Assembly: GCA_021107345.1 (NCBI GenBank)
Contig: JAIOSX010000051.1
Span: forward strand, 1-6,651
Direction: 5' to 3'
Length of the DNA stretch: 6,651 nucleotides
Source of the DNA: Candidatus Aegiribacteria sp.
Lineage (GTDB): Bacteria > Fermentibacterota > Fermentibacteria > Fermentibacterales > Fermentibacteraceae
Shown here: in pieces, positions 1 through 4,801 of the stretch
Numbering within the stretch: position 1 is the stretch's first letter
Layout: each line of letters begins with the position of its first letter
Position numbers and translations under genes: made by a program
The notes under the pieces: model-generated
What the model was told of the DNA's origin: nothing
What the model saw: the letters and a program-made list of their open reading frames with translations, nothing else
Databases searched by the model: none

Positions 1-1406
1 CGGAGCTGATCGGAAAGACAGATGAAGACCTTTTCGGGTCCGAGTCCTTTGCGCACATCAGAGAAACGGACTACCGTGTTCTTGGCGGGGAATCCATAGA
101 GGAGGAGCATACAATCCCGGTGAAGGGAGTTGAAAGAACTTTCCATGTCATTAAGGTTCCGATGTACGATACTTCCGGCGGGATCACCGGTATCTGCGGT
201 ATCGCCCGTGACATCACCGACCGAAAACGGCTCGAGGATCAGCTGCATCATGCGCACAAGATGGAGGCCGTCGGACAGCTGGCAGGCGGAGTGGCTCACG
301 ACTTCAACAACCTGTTGCAGGTCATCAACGGTTATGCCGAGATGGCGCTGGGGAATCTAGACCCCTCGCATCCCGTACACGGTTTCATAGAGGAAATTGC
401 AAGGGCCGGGAACCGCGCCGGGGTCCTGGTCAGCCAACTGCTCTCGTTCAGCCACCGTCAGATTATCAATCCTGTCGATCTCGATCTCAACGAGACGATC
501 AACAGGCTGTTAAAGATGATACGGCGAGTGATCGGGGAACACATCGAGCTTGACTTCATCCCGGGCAAAGAGCTGGGAACTGTCCATGCCGACCGGGGTC
601 AGATGGAACAGGTTCTGACAAACCTTTGCGTGAATTCTCGCGATGCCATGCCTGAGGGCGGTACTATCACAATCGAGATCCGGAACGTCCTTCTCAACGA
701 CGAATACATTAAAACACATTCGTGGGCCAGACCAGGCCGCTATATACTTCTAAGTGTTACCGACACAGGCTGCGGGATGGATGAGGATACGATGAACAGT
801 GTCTTCGACCCCTTCTTCACCACAAAGGAAGTGGGCAAAGGTACTGGACTTGGCCTCTCCACAATCTACGGCATCGTCAAGCAGCACGATGGTCAGATCC
901 AGGTTTACAGTGAAGTCGGCAAGGGGACAATGTTCAGTATCTATCTGCCCGCAGTCGAGCACAGTACAGCAGAGGTCTCCAGCTCGGTTGATAGCCCAGT
1001 TCCGGGCGGAACGGAAACGATCCTCGTGGCCGAAGACGATGATATGGTAAGAAGACTGACCGTGCAGACACTTGAAAGGGCTGGATATACTGTCCTCGAC
1101 GCCAGGAACGGCAAGGAGGCCGTGAGACTGTTCGAGACCCATGCCGATGAGATAGCCCTTGCAGTGCTCGATGTCGTGATGCCCGGACTCAGCGGCAAAC
1201 AGGTCCATGACAGGATTAAGGAGATTCGCCCCGATGTACGCGTACTGTTCAGCAGCGGCTACAGTAGTAGCGCTATCCACACGCGCTTCGTACTCGACAA
1301 GGGTCTGCAGCTTATTCAGAAACCCTACAGCCCGGATGATCTAATCCGCAGGGTACGGGAAGTTCTGGACACACCTGAAGATAGATCATCCAGCTGTACA
1401 GTATGA
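1..1406 (+). CDS. Hybrid sensor histidine kinase with PAS and C-terminal receiver domain (5' partial)
   Basis: The reading frame (codons from position 3) is open to the left edge, so the N-terminus is missing and the internal GTG at 120 is not the start. Numbering from position 3: residues 1-75 are the end of a PAS/PAC sensor domain, closing with the typical RDITDRKRLEDQL linker. A HisKA H-box (GGVAHDFNNLL) carries the phospho-accepting His at about 99. The HATPase_c domain shows the N-box (NLCVNSRDAMP, about 207), G1 (DTGCGM, about 254), F-box (DPFFTTK) and G2 (GKGTGLGLS). A receiver domain follows from about 337, with acidic pocket residues in VAEDDD, phospho-acceptor Asp at about 390 (AVLDVVMPG), the SSG switch residues and Lys at about 440 (QKPYS). 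All catalytic residues are present, so the kinase should be active. The visible part has no transmembrane segment and no output domain, so the signal and downstream target cannot be read here. It ends with TGA at 1404-1406. Confidence 0.95.
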   Translation, partial: ELIGKTDEDLFGSESFAHIRETDYRVLGGESIEEEHTIPVKGVERTFHVIKVPMYDTSGGITGICGIARDITDRKRLEDQLHHAHKMEAVGQLAGGVAHDFNNLLQVINGYAEMALGNLDPSHPVHGFIEEIARAGNRAGVLVSQLLSFSHRQIINPVDLDLNETINRLLKMIRRVIGEHIELDFIPGKELGTVHADRGQMEQVLTNLCVNSRDAMPEGGTITIEIRNVLLNDEYIKTHSWARPGRYILLSVTDTGCGMDEDTMNSVFDPFFTTKEVGKGTGLGLSTIYGIVKQHDGQIQVYSEVGKGTMFSIYLPAVEHSTAEVSSSVDSPVPGGTETILVAEDDDMVRRLTVQTLERAGYTVLDARNGKEAVRLFETHADEIALAVLDVVMPGLSGKQVHDRIKEIRPDVRVLFSSGYSSSAIHTRFVLDKGLQLIQKPYSPDDLIRRVREVLDTPEDRSSSCTV

Positions 1407-1627
1407 TAGCCTGTGAAATGCTCATCTCCACGAATCTCACTGAAGGGGCTGAAGCAGGATTCGGTGAGAAGGGAAGCAGCACAGTTCCTGCAAACCTCTC
1501 GAAATAGCATATCTGTCTCAATATCACCCAATATCTCTGCCTGAAACTGACCACATTGCCCGAAATAAGCCTGATTAGAATGCTGTTCCCGACCAAAACC
1601 TATGTGTCTCTTGAAGATCCGGCTGAT
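1407..1627. other. Intergenic gap between convergent genes, no gene seen
   Basis: This gap lies between the stop of the kinase gene and the stop of the convergent secreted-protein gene. The only plus-strand frame starting with ATG that I followed (1418-1507, 29 codons) has no Shine-Dalgarno sequence and no recognisable product. A minus-strand frame across it overlaps the kinase and looks random. I see no strong GC-rich hairpin followed by a T-run on either strand, so terminators for the two genes are not evident. Confidence 0.5.
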
Positions 1628-2476
1628 TTAGAAGCTGCTCTTGATAGCTCCCCAGCTTGAATGCTCAAGTGAAGCGGGAAAGATTGAGAATCCGAGTTCA
1701 GTAAGGTGGTAAATGCCAGAGTTCTTATAACTCCAGTACATGTGTCCATTTGTATCTGCATAAGTAAGACCGTATGAAGTGCAATTAGTAACAGGGCATG
1801 GAAACCACCCGAGGTAGCTCATTGTTGAGCCGTCCCATTGGTAGAAATAAATGTTGGGTATGAGGTAGCAGGTTACCGCTACACCCAGATTGTCGCCAAA
1901 GGGGAATACTGTGAGCCCACTTGGCGTTCCTGGTACTTCGGGAATGGCAATATTCTGCTGACTGACTCCGGGCTGGAAACGCCAGAGTCCCCCGCCGGAG
2001 CCGTTAGTACACCAGTAATCAGTGCCGTCGAAGTCCATACCCCTTGCAGTATTCCCTGCTGGGTTTGGAAGAACTGTCCAGCTTGCGCCAAAGCTTTCTG
2101 TGTAGTAGAGAACGGTATTTAGCCAGTCATTTGTGTAGTAGGTGCTTGCAAGAGAATTGTTGTTCCAGGCAACACCGAAACAGAATTCATTTCTTGCAGA
2201 AAGATTCATGGAACCTACAGGAACTCCTGTAGTTCCGGAATAGACTTGAATAATATTGTTGTAGTGGTCAATACCCAGAACATACAAATAGCTCCCTACC
2301 TCGAAGATATCCAGGCCAAGAACTTGCTCGGTCTGTGGCCAGTCATTCAAAAGAGTCACTGAAACAGCATAGGTACTTGAGACGTTGGGGTGAACGCTAC
2401 CACCGGTTTCGATACAACCGTCATTGGTTGCAAAAACCAGCGTAGCGAAGAGGGTGAGAACGATTACATATTTCAT
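1628..2476 (-). CDS. Exported propeller-like repeat protein of unknown function
   Basis: The product is 282 residues and begins MKYVIVLTLFATLVFA, a short Lys-positive, hydrophobic signal peptide with a likely cut after VFA. It is therefore probably secreted or periplasmic. The first Cys (residue 21) is not in a lipobox. The mature part has five recurring glycine-hydrophobic motifs at residues 54 (GLDI), 101 (GVAW), 146 (GMDF), 187 (GLTV) and 236 (GLTY), spaced 41-49 residues apart. Each precedes a predicted beta-rich stretch, which is the pattern of beta-propeller blades. No catalytic motif or C-terminal sorting domain is visible. The start is the ATG at 2476, because a strong GGGAGG lies 6 nt upstream and the signal peptide begins exactly there. 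The 43-codon in-frame extension to 2605 is really translated group II intron RNA (domains V and VI) plus leader. Exact function is not recognised. Confidence 0.85.
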   Translation of the reverse strand: MKYVIVLTLFATLVFATNDGCIETGGSVHPNVSSTYAVSVTLLNDWPQTEQVLGLDIFEVGSYLYVLGIDHYNNIIQVYSGTTGVPVGSMNLSARNEFCFGVAWNNNSLASTYYTNDWLNTVLYYTESFGASWTVLPNPAGNTARGMDFDGTDYWCTNGSGGGLWRFQPGVSQQNIAIPEVPGTPSGLTVFPFGDNLGVAVTCYLIPNIYFYQWDGSTMSYLGWFPCPVTNCTSYGLTYADTNGHMYWSYKNSGIYHLTELGFSIFPASLEHSSWGAIKSSF

Positions 2477-2482
2477 TGGTAT

Positions 2483-2488
2483 CCTCCC
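2483..2488 (-). promoter_or_regulatory. Shine-Dalgarno site fixing the start of the secreted protein
   Basis: On the minus strand, GGGAGG is followed by a 6-nt spacer (ATACCA) and the ATG at 2476. This decides against the longer frame that starts at 2605 inside the intron remnant. Confidence 0.8.
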
Positions 2489-2517
2489 TGTATAGCCAAA
2501 TAACTTCGGCAACTTTA

Positions 2518-2533
2518 TTACATAACTATGTAA
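2518..2533. repeat. Short palindrome TTACATA-AC-TATGTAA in the leader of the secreted-protein gene
   Basis: The arms are 7 bp and perfect, with a 2-nt centre. The palindrome lies about 40 bp upstream of the start codon of the secreted-protein gene and only 3 bp from the inferred 3' end of the group II intron. It could be an operator for a dimeric regulator or part of the intron's 3' exon target. It is AT-rich, so chance is possible. Confidence 0.35.
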
Positions 2534-2540
2534 GCAATTC

Positions 2541-2576
2541 GCGGTAGGAATGCTGGTTACCCAAAACACACCCCGC
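2541..2576 (-). ncRNA. Group II intron domain VI hairpin
   Basis: On the minus strand GCGG pairs with CCGC at the base, GGUGUG pairs with CAUUCC with one mismatch, and UGG-GUAA-CCA forms a tip with a GNRA-type loop. An unpaired UA lies between the CC and CCGC of the 3' side. Its adenosine, at 2545, is the candidate branch point, about 8 nt from the inferred intron end. This is the expected position and shape for domain VI. Confidence 0.7.
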
Positions 2577-2579
2577 ACA

Positions 2580-2612
2580 GTCCCGGACGAGCGGTTTTCC
2601 CGCATCCGGTTC
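2580..2612 (-). ncRNA. Group II intron domain V, degenerate
   Basis: The minus-strand sequence has the familiar domain V layout: GAACCGGA, then TGCGG, a GAAA loop, ACCGC, a two-base bulge region, and TCCGGGAC. It differs from the usual form in three ways. The catalytic triad position reads AAC rather than AGC or CGC. The basal strand ends GGGAC instead of GGTTC, leaving two mismatches. The distal stem is one base short, giving 33 nt where 34 is usual. The fold is still recognisable, but splicing activity is unlikely. The comparison is from memory of the family consensus. Confidence 0.75.
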
Positions 2613-2647
2613 CTCGGTTGTACTCGCTTCCGTGCAAGAGCAGCAAT

Positions 2648-2938
2648 TTAAGCATACACTTTACATAATCTCTTCTGCGTGATTCGAGGACGAGCAATTC
2701 CTACATGTTTCAATATAACCATGAAGTGTTCCTTTTCGTAGCTCTTTCGCTGACCACCTCTTCTATTCAGCCACTTGAATGTACATCGAAGTGACCAAAA
2801 GTAAAAGCGGTCTATCGCTTGTGAGTTGCCGATAATCCCGTAGTAGTTGTAGTGTCCTCGTAATCGACGGTTCAAATCTCTGAAAAATTCTTTTCCCCTT
2901 TGGTGACGATTGCACTTGATCCAATCCTTGATACGATG
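2648..2938 (-). pseudogene. Group II intron reverse transcriptase/maturase, C-terminal remnant
   Basis: The minus-strand frame contains the unmistakable C-terminal segment of intron-encoded proteins: IKDWIKCNRH, then LNRRLRGHYNYYGIIGNS, then FKWLNRR and a final ARPRI, before a TAA at 2648. This is the thumb/maturase (domain X) part that binds intron RNA and promotes splicing. The RT palm motifs, including YADD, are missing. No DNA-binding or HNH endonuclease domain follows the maturase end. Recognisable similarity begins around HRIKDWIK. The frame continues upstream only about 15 more codons, through sequence belonging to a different gene, to a stop at 2984-2986. There is no proper start codon, so this is a non-functional fragment of a protein normally above 400 residues. 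Confidence 0.9.
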
Positions 2939-2964
2939 GCAGGCTGGAGCTGTTCGATTGTCAT
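2872..2964 (-). pseudogene. Start of a truncated gene, cut by the intron fragment
   Basis: An ATG at 2964 overlaps the stop of the upstream frame as TAATG and has an excellent GGGAGG ribosome site (2971-2976) with a 6-nt spacer. This is the usual layout of a translationally coupled second gene. The frame reads MTIEQLQPA and then passes into group II intron sequence in a different frame from the RT, ending after 30 codons. Only about the first 8-10 codons are likely to be native. The original gene's identity cannot be determined from so few residues. Confidence 0.55.
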
Positions 2965-3344
2965 TACTCGCCTCCCAGCTCGTCTAACACTCGCTCTTTC
3001 TCCTTCTCGCTAAGCACCGCAAGAAACGGACAGCTTTGCCGAAGTCGTATGGCACGCTCTTCCTCTGAGGAAAGAAACTGTAGAAGACGTCTTACAGAGT
3101 ATTTCTTGAGGATATTTCTCCACTCTTCAGTGTCCCCCGTTGACGAATCGGATTGCTCGTCAAGTATATCCCTGATATGCTGCTCTGCCCTTCGGATAAT
3201 GGATCTGTCCTCATTAATCATCTTACCGATTATCCTGCAAATCCTAGCCAATCGTTTATCTTGCTTTTCGTGAGAGATAGGCCCGGTTATTATTCCGGTT
3301 TCAATCTTCCTGTATCCATCTGTCGGTAAACCGTAAAGATGCAA
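2964..3344 (-). CDS. Small charged protein of unknown function, probably interrupted at its 5' end
   Basis: The frame is 126 codons, starting at a TTG directly after an in-frame TAA (3345-3347). The product is highly charged and predicted mostly helical, with blocks such as SHEKQDKRLARICRIIGKMI, EEWRNILKKYSVRRLLQFL and RLRQSCPFLAVLSEKEKERV. I do not recognise the family. No signal peptide or membrane segment is visible. The composition looks genuinely protein-coding, and the frame is followed by an overlapping start with a strong ribosome site, which supports a former two-gene operon. No Shine-Dalgarno precedes the TTG. In the same frame two ATGs lie upstream (3437 and 3479), with the TAA between them and this frame. 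Either the N-terminus was lost through a nonsense or frameshift change, or the real start is internal (Met at residue 42). Functional status is uncertain. Confidence 0.45.
   Translation of the reverse strand: MHLYGLPTDGYRKIETGIITGPISHEKQDKRLARICRIIGKMINEDRSIIRRAEQHIRDILDEQSDSSTGDTEEWRNILKKYSVRRLLQFLSSEEERAIRLRQSCPFLAVLSEKEKERVLDELGGE
2971..2976 (-). promoter_or_regulatory. Strong ribosome binding site of the truncated downstream gene
   Basis: GGGAGG on the minus strand lies 6 nt before an ATG at 2964, inside the 3' end of the upstream frame. It marks where a second gene began before the intron fragment replaced its body. Confidence 0.55.
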
Positions 3345-3482
3345 TTAGTCGGATAGTGCCCATAATACTGGTGTAGAGGCGGAGAATCTGAGTGTTTCTG
3401 AAATCTGGTACCCCGTAGTGGAGGTATTTCGAACCATCGCCCTAGCTGGAATAAATTCTGAACTTTGATATATGCACATTGA

Positions 3483-3529
3483 AAAAGGGACGGAGGTAAT
3501 TAGAAATTCTAATTACCTCCGTCCCTTTT
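3483..3529. repeat. Perfect 47-nt palindrome, terminator-like or MITE/REP-like
   Basis: The 23-bp arms (3483-3505 and 3507-3529) match without a mismatch around a single central A. Each arm starts AAAAGGGACGGAGGTAATTA. The GC-rich part sits beside the A/T run at the outer edge, so an RNA from either strand would form a long hairpin ending in U4, as a bidirectional terminator would. A perfect palindrome of this length is also typical of small palindromic elements spread by transposases such as REP-associated ones. No transposase is present here. It sits between the ferredoxin gene and the interrupted small gene, both on the minus strand. Confidence 0.9.
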
Positions 3530-3562
3530 AACCACCTCTCTATCCTGCTGGGCTACAGAGGC
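3530..3562 (-). pseudogene. 5' half of a tRNA gene, tRNA-Arg-like, broken in the anticodon loop
   Basis: Read on the minus strand, GCCTCTG fits the 5' acceptor strand, followed by TA at positions 8-9. A D-arm GCCC-AGCAGGATA-GAGA follows, with the invariant GG. Then come G26, an anticodon-stem strand GTGGT, and T32. The next base is the edge of the 47-nt palindrome. The D-stem has two mismatches against the usual GCTC/GAGC. No 3' half (anticodon-stem complement, T-arm, acceptor complement) is found in the window, so this is not a functional tRNA. The layout and wording resemble bacterial tRNA-Arg genes, but the anticodon is missing, so identity is a guess. Confidence 0.5.
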
Positions 3563-3584
3563 ACCGGAGAACGAGTAAGATACG

Positions 3585-4346
3585 TCAGTTGCTGCTTGAC
3601 TCGACATAAAGGCTCATTTCATCCAGGATGTCACCTTTGATACCGATCTTAAGAAAGGAAAGAGGGATCTGCTTTCCTGACTGGATGAGGGCTTTGTGGA
3701 CAACCTGGACAAGGCCGGCGCAGCATGGGACTTCCATGTAAACAACTGTGATAGATTTGATTGTACTAATTTTGAAAATCTCCGTGAGCTTATAGATGTA
3801 GTATTTTGAGTCATCAAGTTTAGGACAGCCAACAAGAGCGACTCTTCCTTTAATGAAACGATTATGGAAATCAGGAAATGCAAAGGGGACGCAATCAGCG
3901 GTGATCAGAAGATCTGAATCATTCAGGAACGGCGCATTGGGAGGAACAAGTGTGATCTGTACAGGCCATGTTGATAAACGGGAGGGTACATTATCAGAAT
4001 CCGTTGTTTCCATCGCCTCATCATGATGAGATAGTTCTCTCACTGCGGATCCCGGGCAAGGGCATGTTACCGGTTTCCCCCTCGTAGAAGATGAGTCCAG
4101 TTCATCAAGGTGTTTTTGTACAGCCTCTTCATCGTACTCGTCAGCGTACCGTTCCTCAATGGTTATCGCATCCTGAGGACATGGACCGATACAATCTCCC
4201 AGGCCATCACAGTACGACTCCTTTACGAGTTTTGCTTTGCCTCCTATTATCTGAATGGCTCCCTCGTGACATGCATCAGCACAGATCCCGCAACCATTAC
4301 ATTTATCCTCATCTATCTTTATTATCTTTCTGGCGATTCTGCTCAT
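3585..4346 (-). CDS. 4Fe-4S ferredoxin-domain protein with cysteine-containing C-terminal domain
   Basis: The product is 253 residues, cytoplasmic, with no signal peptide. The N-terminal ferredoxin domain has CNGCGICADACHEGAI (Cys 16, 19, 22, 26) and CDGLGDCIGPCPQDAI (Cys 46, 52, 56), where the second cysteine of the second motif is Leu49. A Cys-Pro-Cys-Pro-Gly motif (Cys95, Cys97) follows. The C-terminal domain (about 125-253) holds ADCVPFAF (Cys152), GCPKLDD (Cys174) and MEVPCC (Cys208, Cys209). I recall this architecture from anaerobe iron-sulfur proteins, often described only as ferredoxins and possibly linked with hybrid-cluster or electron-transfer genes. The partner is not in the window, so substrate and role are unknown beyond electron transfer or metal binding. 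The ATG at 4346 is chosen over the ATG five codons upstream because AAGGAG sits 6 nt before it, and the upstream ATG lies against that site. Confidence 0.9.
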   Translation of the reverse strand: MSRIARKIIKIDEDKCNGCGICADACHEGAIQIIGGKAKLVKESYCDGLGDCIGPCPQDAITIEERYADEYDEEAVQKHLDELDSSSTRGKPVTCPCPGSAVRELSHHDEAMETTDSDNVPSRLSTWPVQITLVPPNAPFLNDSDLLITADCVPFAFPDFHNRFIKGRVALVGCPKLDDSKYYIYKLTEIFKISTIKSITVVYMEVPCCAGLVQVVHKALIQSGKQIPLSFLKIGIKGDILDEMSLYVESSSN

Positions 4347-4352
4347 TTCACT

Positions 4353-4358
4353 CTCCTT
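4353..4358 (-). promoter_or_regulatory. Shine-Dalgarno site fixing the ferredoxin-protein start
   Basis: AAGGAG on the minus strand with a 6-nt spacer (AGTGAA) precedes the ATG at 4346. The alternative ATG at 4361 would place this site inside the coding sequence, so the shorter start is preferred. Confidence 0.7.
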
Positions 4359-4433
4359 CATATAACTCAGCGGTTATGTTTACGGTGAAATACTCCTTCG
4401 GCAAACATGTGTATCCATTAATTCTATGATACT

Positions 4434-4462
4434 AAACTAGCATATTGATACCAATTTGTCAA
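4434..4462 (-). promoter_or_regulatory. Candidate sigma70-type promoter for the ferredoxin gene
   Basis: On the minus strand a perfect TTGACA (4457-4462) is followed by a 17-nt spacer and TAGTTT (4434-4439), preceded by TGC as in an extended -10. The -10 match is weak, so the extended element carries the case. The leader to the ATG at 4346 would be about 80 nt. Confidence 0.45.
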
Positions 4463-4465
4463 TAT
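4442..4465. promoter_or_regulatory. Dyad ATATTGA-N10-TCAATAT overlapping the ferredoxin promoter
   Basis: The 7-bp arms are perfect with a 10-nt spacer. The right arm overlaps the minus-strand -35 box, and another similar half-site (ATATCAATAT, about 4474-4483) lies just beyond. The TTGA/TCAA halves resemble CRP/FNR-family half-sites, but the spacing is longer than the usual FNR site. A regulator binding here would block or tune the promoter. The AT-rich surroundings make chance plausible. Confidence 0.35.
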
Positions 4466-4526
4466 TCTTATAAATATCAATATAGCTAAGCATTCAGTAT
4501 GTCAGAAATGGATCCGCAATATCTAT

Positions 4527-4583
4527 AACTGGTAATTATATTCCAATATTACATTTTCTGAATATCCTGGCTGTTTACCAGTT
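4527..4583. repeat. Inverted repeat AACTGGTAA ... TTACCAGTT
   Basis: The perfect 9-bp arms at 4527-4535 and 4575-4583 are separated by 39 nt, giving a possible long hairpin. The right arm can alternatively form a local CTGG/CCAG hairpin (4567-4581), so two competing folds are possible if the region is transcribed. Confidence 0.4.
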
Positions 4584-4584
4584 C

Positions 4585-4732
4585 GCAGGTATATCCTGCA
4601 ATAAGATCCATAAGAAAAGTAATTGCGGGAACCGCAATCCTGAAACCACAGGGTAACCTGGACGGAACTCTGAACAAGATCTATTCCGAAATATTCGCAC
4701 AGGATATGCCCACTGAATTGACATGGTCCTGC
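4585..4732 (+). repeat. Row of small hairpins, possible structured RNA
   Basis: The consecutive perfect stems are GCAGG-TATAT-CCTGC (4585-4599), ATTGCGG-GAA-CCGCAAT (4622-4638) and CAGG-GTAA-CCTG (4649-4660, a GNRA-type loop). A looser CAGGA/TCCTG pair with an inner ATG/CAT lies around 4700-4732. No known riboswitch or RNA family consensus is recognised. If the DUF937 promoter proposed at 4718-4745 is right, most of this lies upstream of that transcript and would need its own promoter. Confidence 0.3.
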
Positions 4733-4745
4733 AATTCTTCATATT
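4718..4745 (+). promoter_or_regulatory. Candidate sigma70-type promoter for the DUF937-propeller-amidase operon
   Basis: A perfect TTGACA (4718-4723) is followed, after a 16-nt spacer, by CATATT (4740-4745), which matches four of six -10 positions. Transcription would begin near 4752, leaving a leader of about 50 nt that includes the AGGAGG ribosome site. Confidence 0.5.
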
Positions 4746-4801
4746 GGTTTTCCCCGCATGATTAACTGATTTTTTTAAACAGGTGGATCAAGGAGGATGA
4801 A

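Larger units (their letters stand above)
2537..2940 (-). mobile_element. 3' fragment of a group II intron (RT C-terminus, domains V and VI)
   Basis: In minus-strand order the segment holds the C-terminal end of an intron-encoded reverse transcriptase/maturase, a short spacer after its TAA, a domain V hairpin (2580-2612), a domain VI hairpin (2541-2576), and an inferred intron end in GAAT at 2537, which fits the usual terminal AY. The 5' ribozyme domains I-III and most of the reverse transcriptase are absent. At about 2935-2950 the sequence switches to the start of an unrelated reading frame, so the element is truncated at its 5' side and cannot move by itself. The left limit is inferred from RNA structure. 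The right limit is approximate, set by where RT similarity ends. Confidence 0.88.
4347..4801. other. Divergent intergenic region, non-coding and rich in inverted repeats
   Basis: This stretch lies between the divergent ferredoxin-domain and DUF937 genes. The part near 4410-4560 is AT-rich. I find no gene. A 68-codon plus-strand frame (4562-4765) has no usable start or ribosome site. What it does hold is a candidate promoter for each flanking gene, a TTGA/TCAA dyad near the ferredoxin promoter, and a series of inverted repeats between 4527 and 4732. Confidence 0.6.

Noticed and set aside
750..1280. 176-codon minus-strand open frame opposite the kinase
   Set aside because: It lies wholly inside the kinase gene, whose domains and catalytic motifs are certain on the plus strand. 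The product has no recognisable features.
1418..1507. 29-codon plus-strand frame after the kinase
   Set aside because: No Shine-Dalgarno and no recognisable product.
1312..1596. 94-codon minus-strand frame across the kinase end and the gap
   Set aside because: It overlaps the kinase receiver end, has no convincing ribosome site, and its sequence looks random.
2477..2605. 43-residue N-terminal extension of the secreted protein
   Set aside because: The extension is the translation of intron domains V and VI plus leader. The signal peptide and ribosome site point to the ATG at 2476.
3400..3440. Possible tRNA 3' half (GGTTCGAAA on the minus strand) beyond the palindrome
   Set aside because: The bases around it do not form a T-stem, and no complement to the GCCTCTG acceptor strand follows.
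4091..4429. Two plus-strand frames opposite the ferredoxin gene
   Set aside because: They are shadows of the ferredoxin gene, which has clear cysteine motifs on the minus strand.
4562..4765. 68-codon plus-strand frame upstream of the DUF937 gene
   Set aside because: No start codon except a late internal Met, no ribosome site and no similarity recognised. The stretch is better explained as non-coding with inverted repeats, though a gene remnant cannot be fully excluded.
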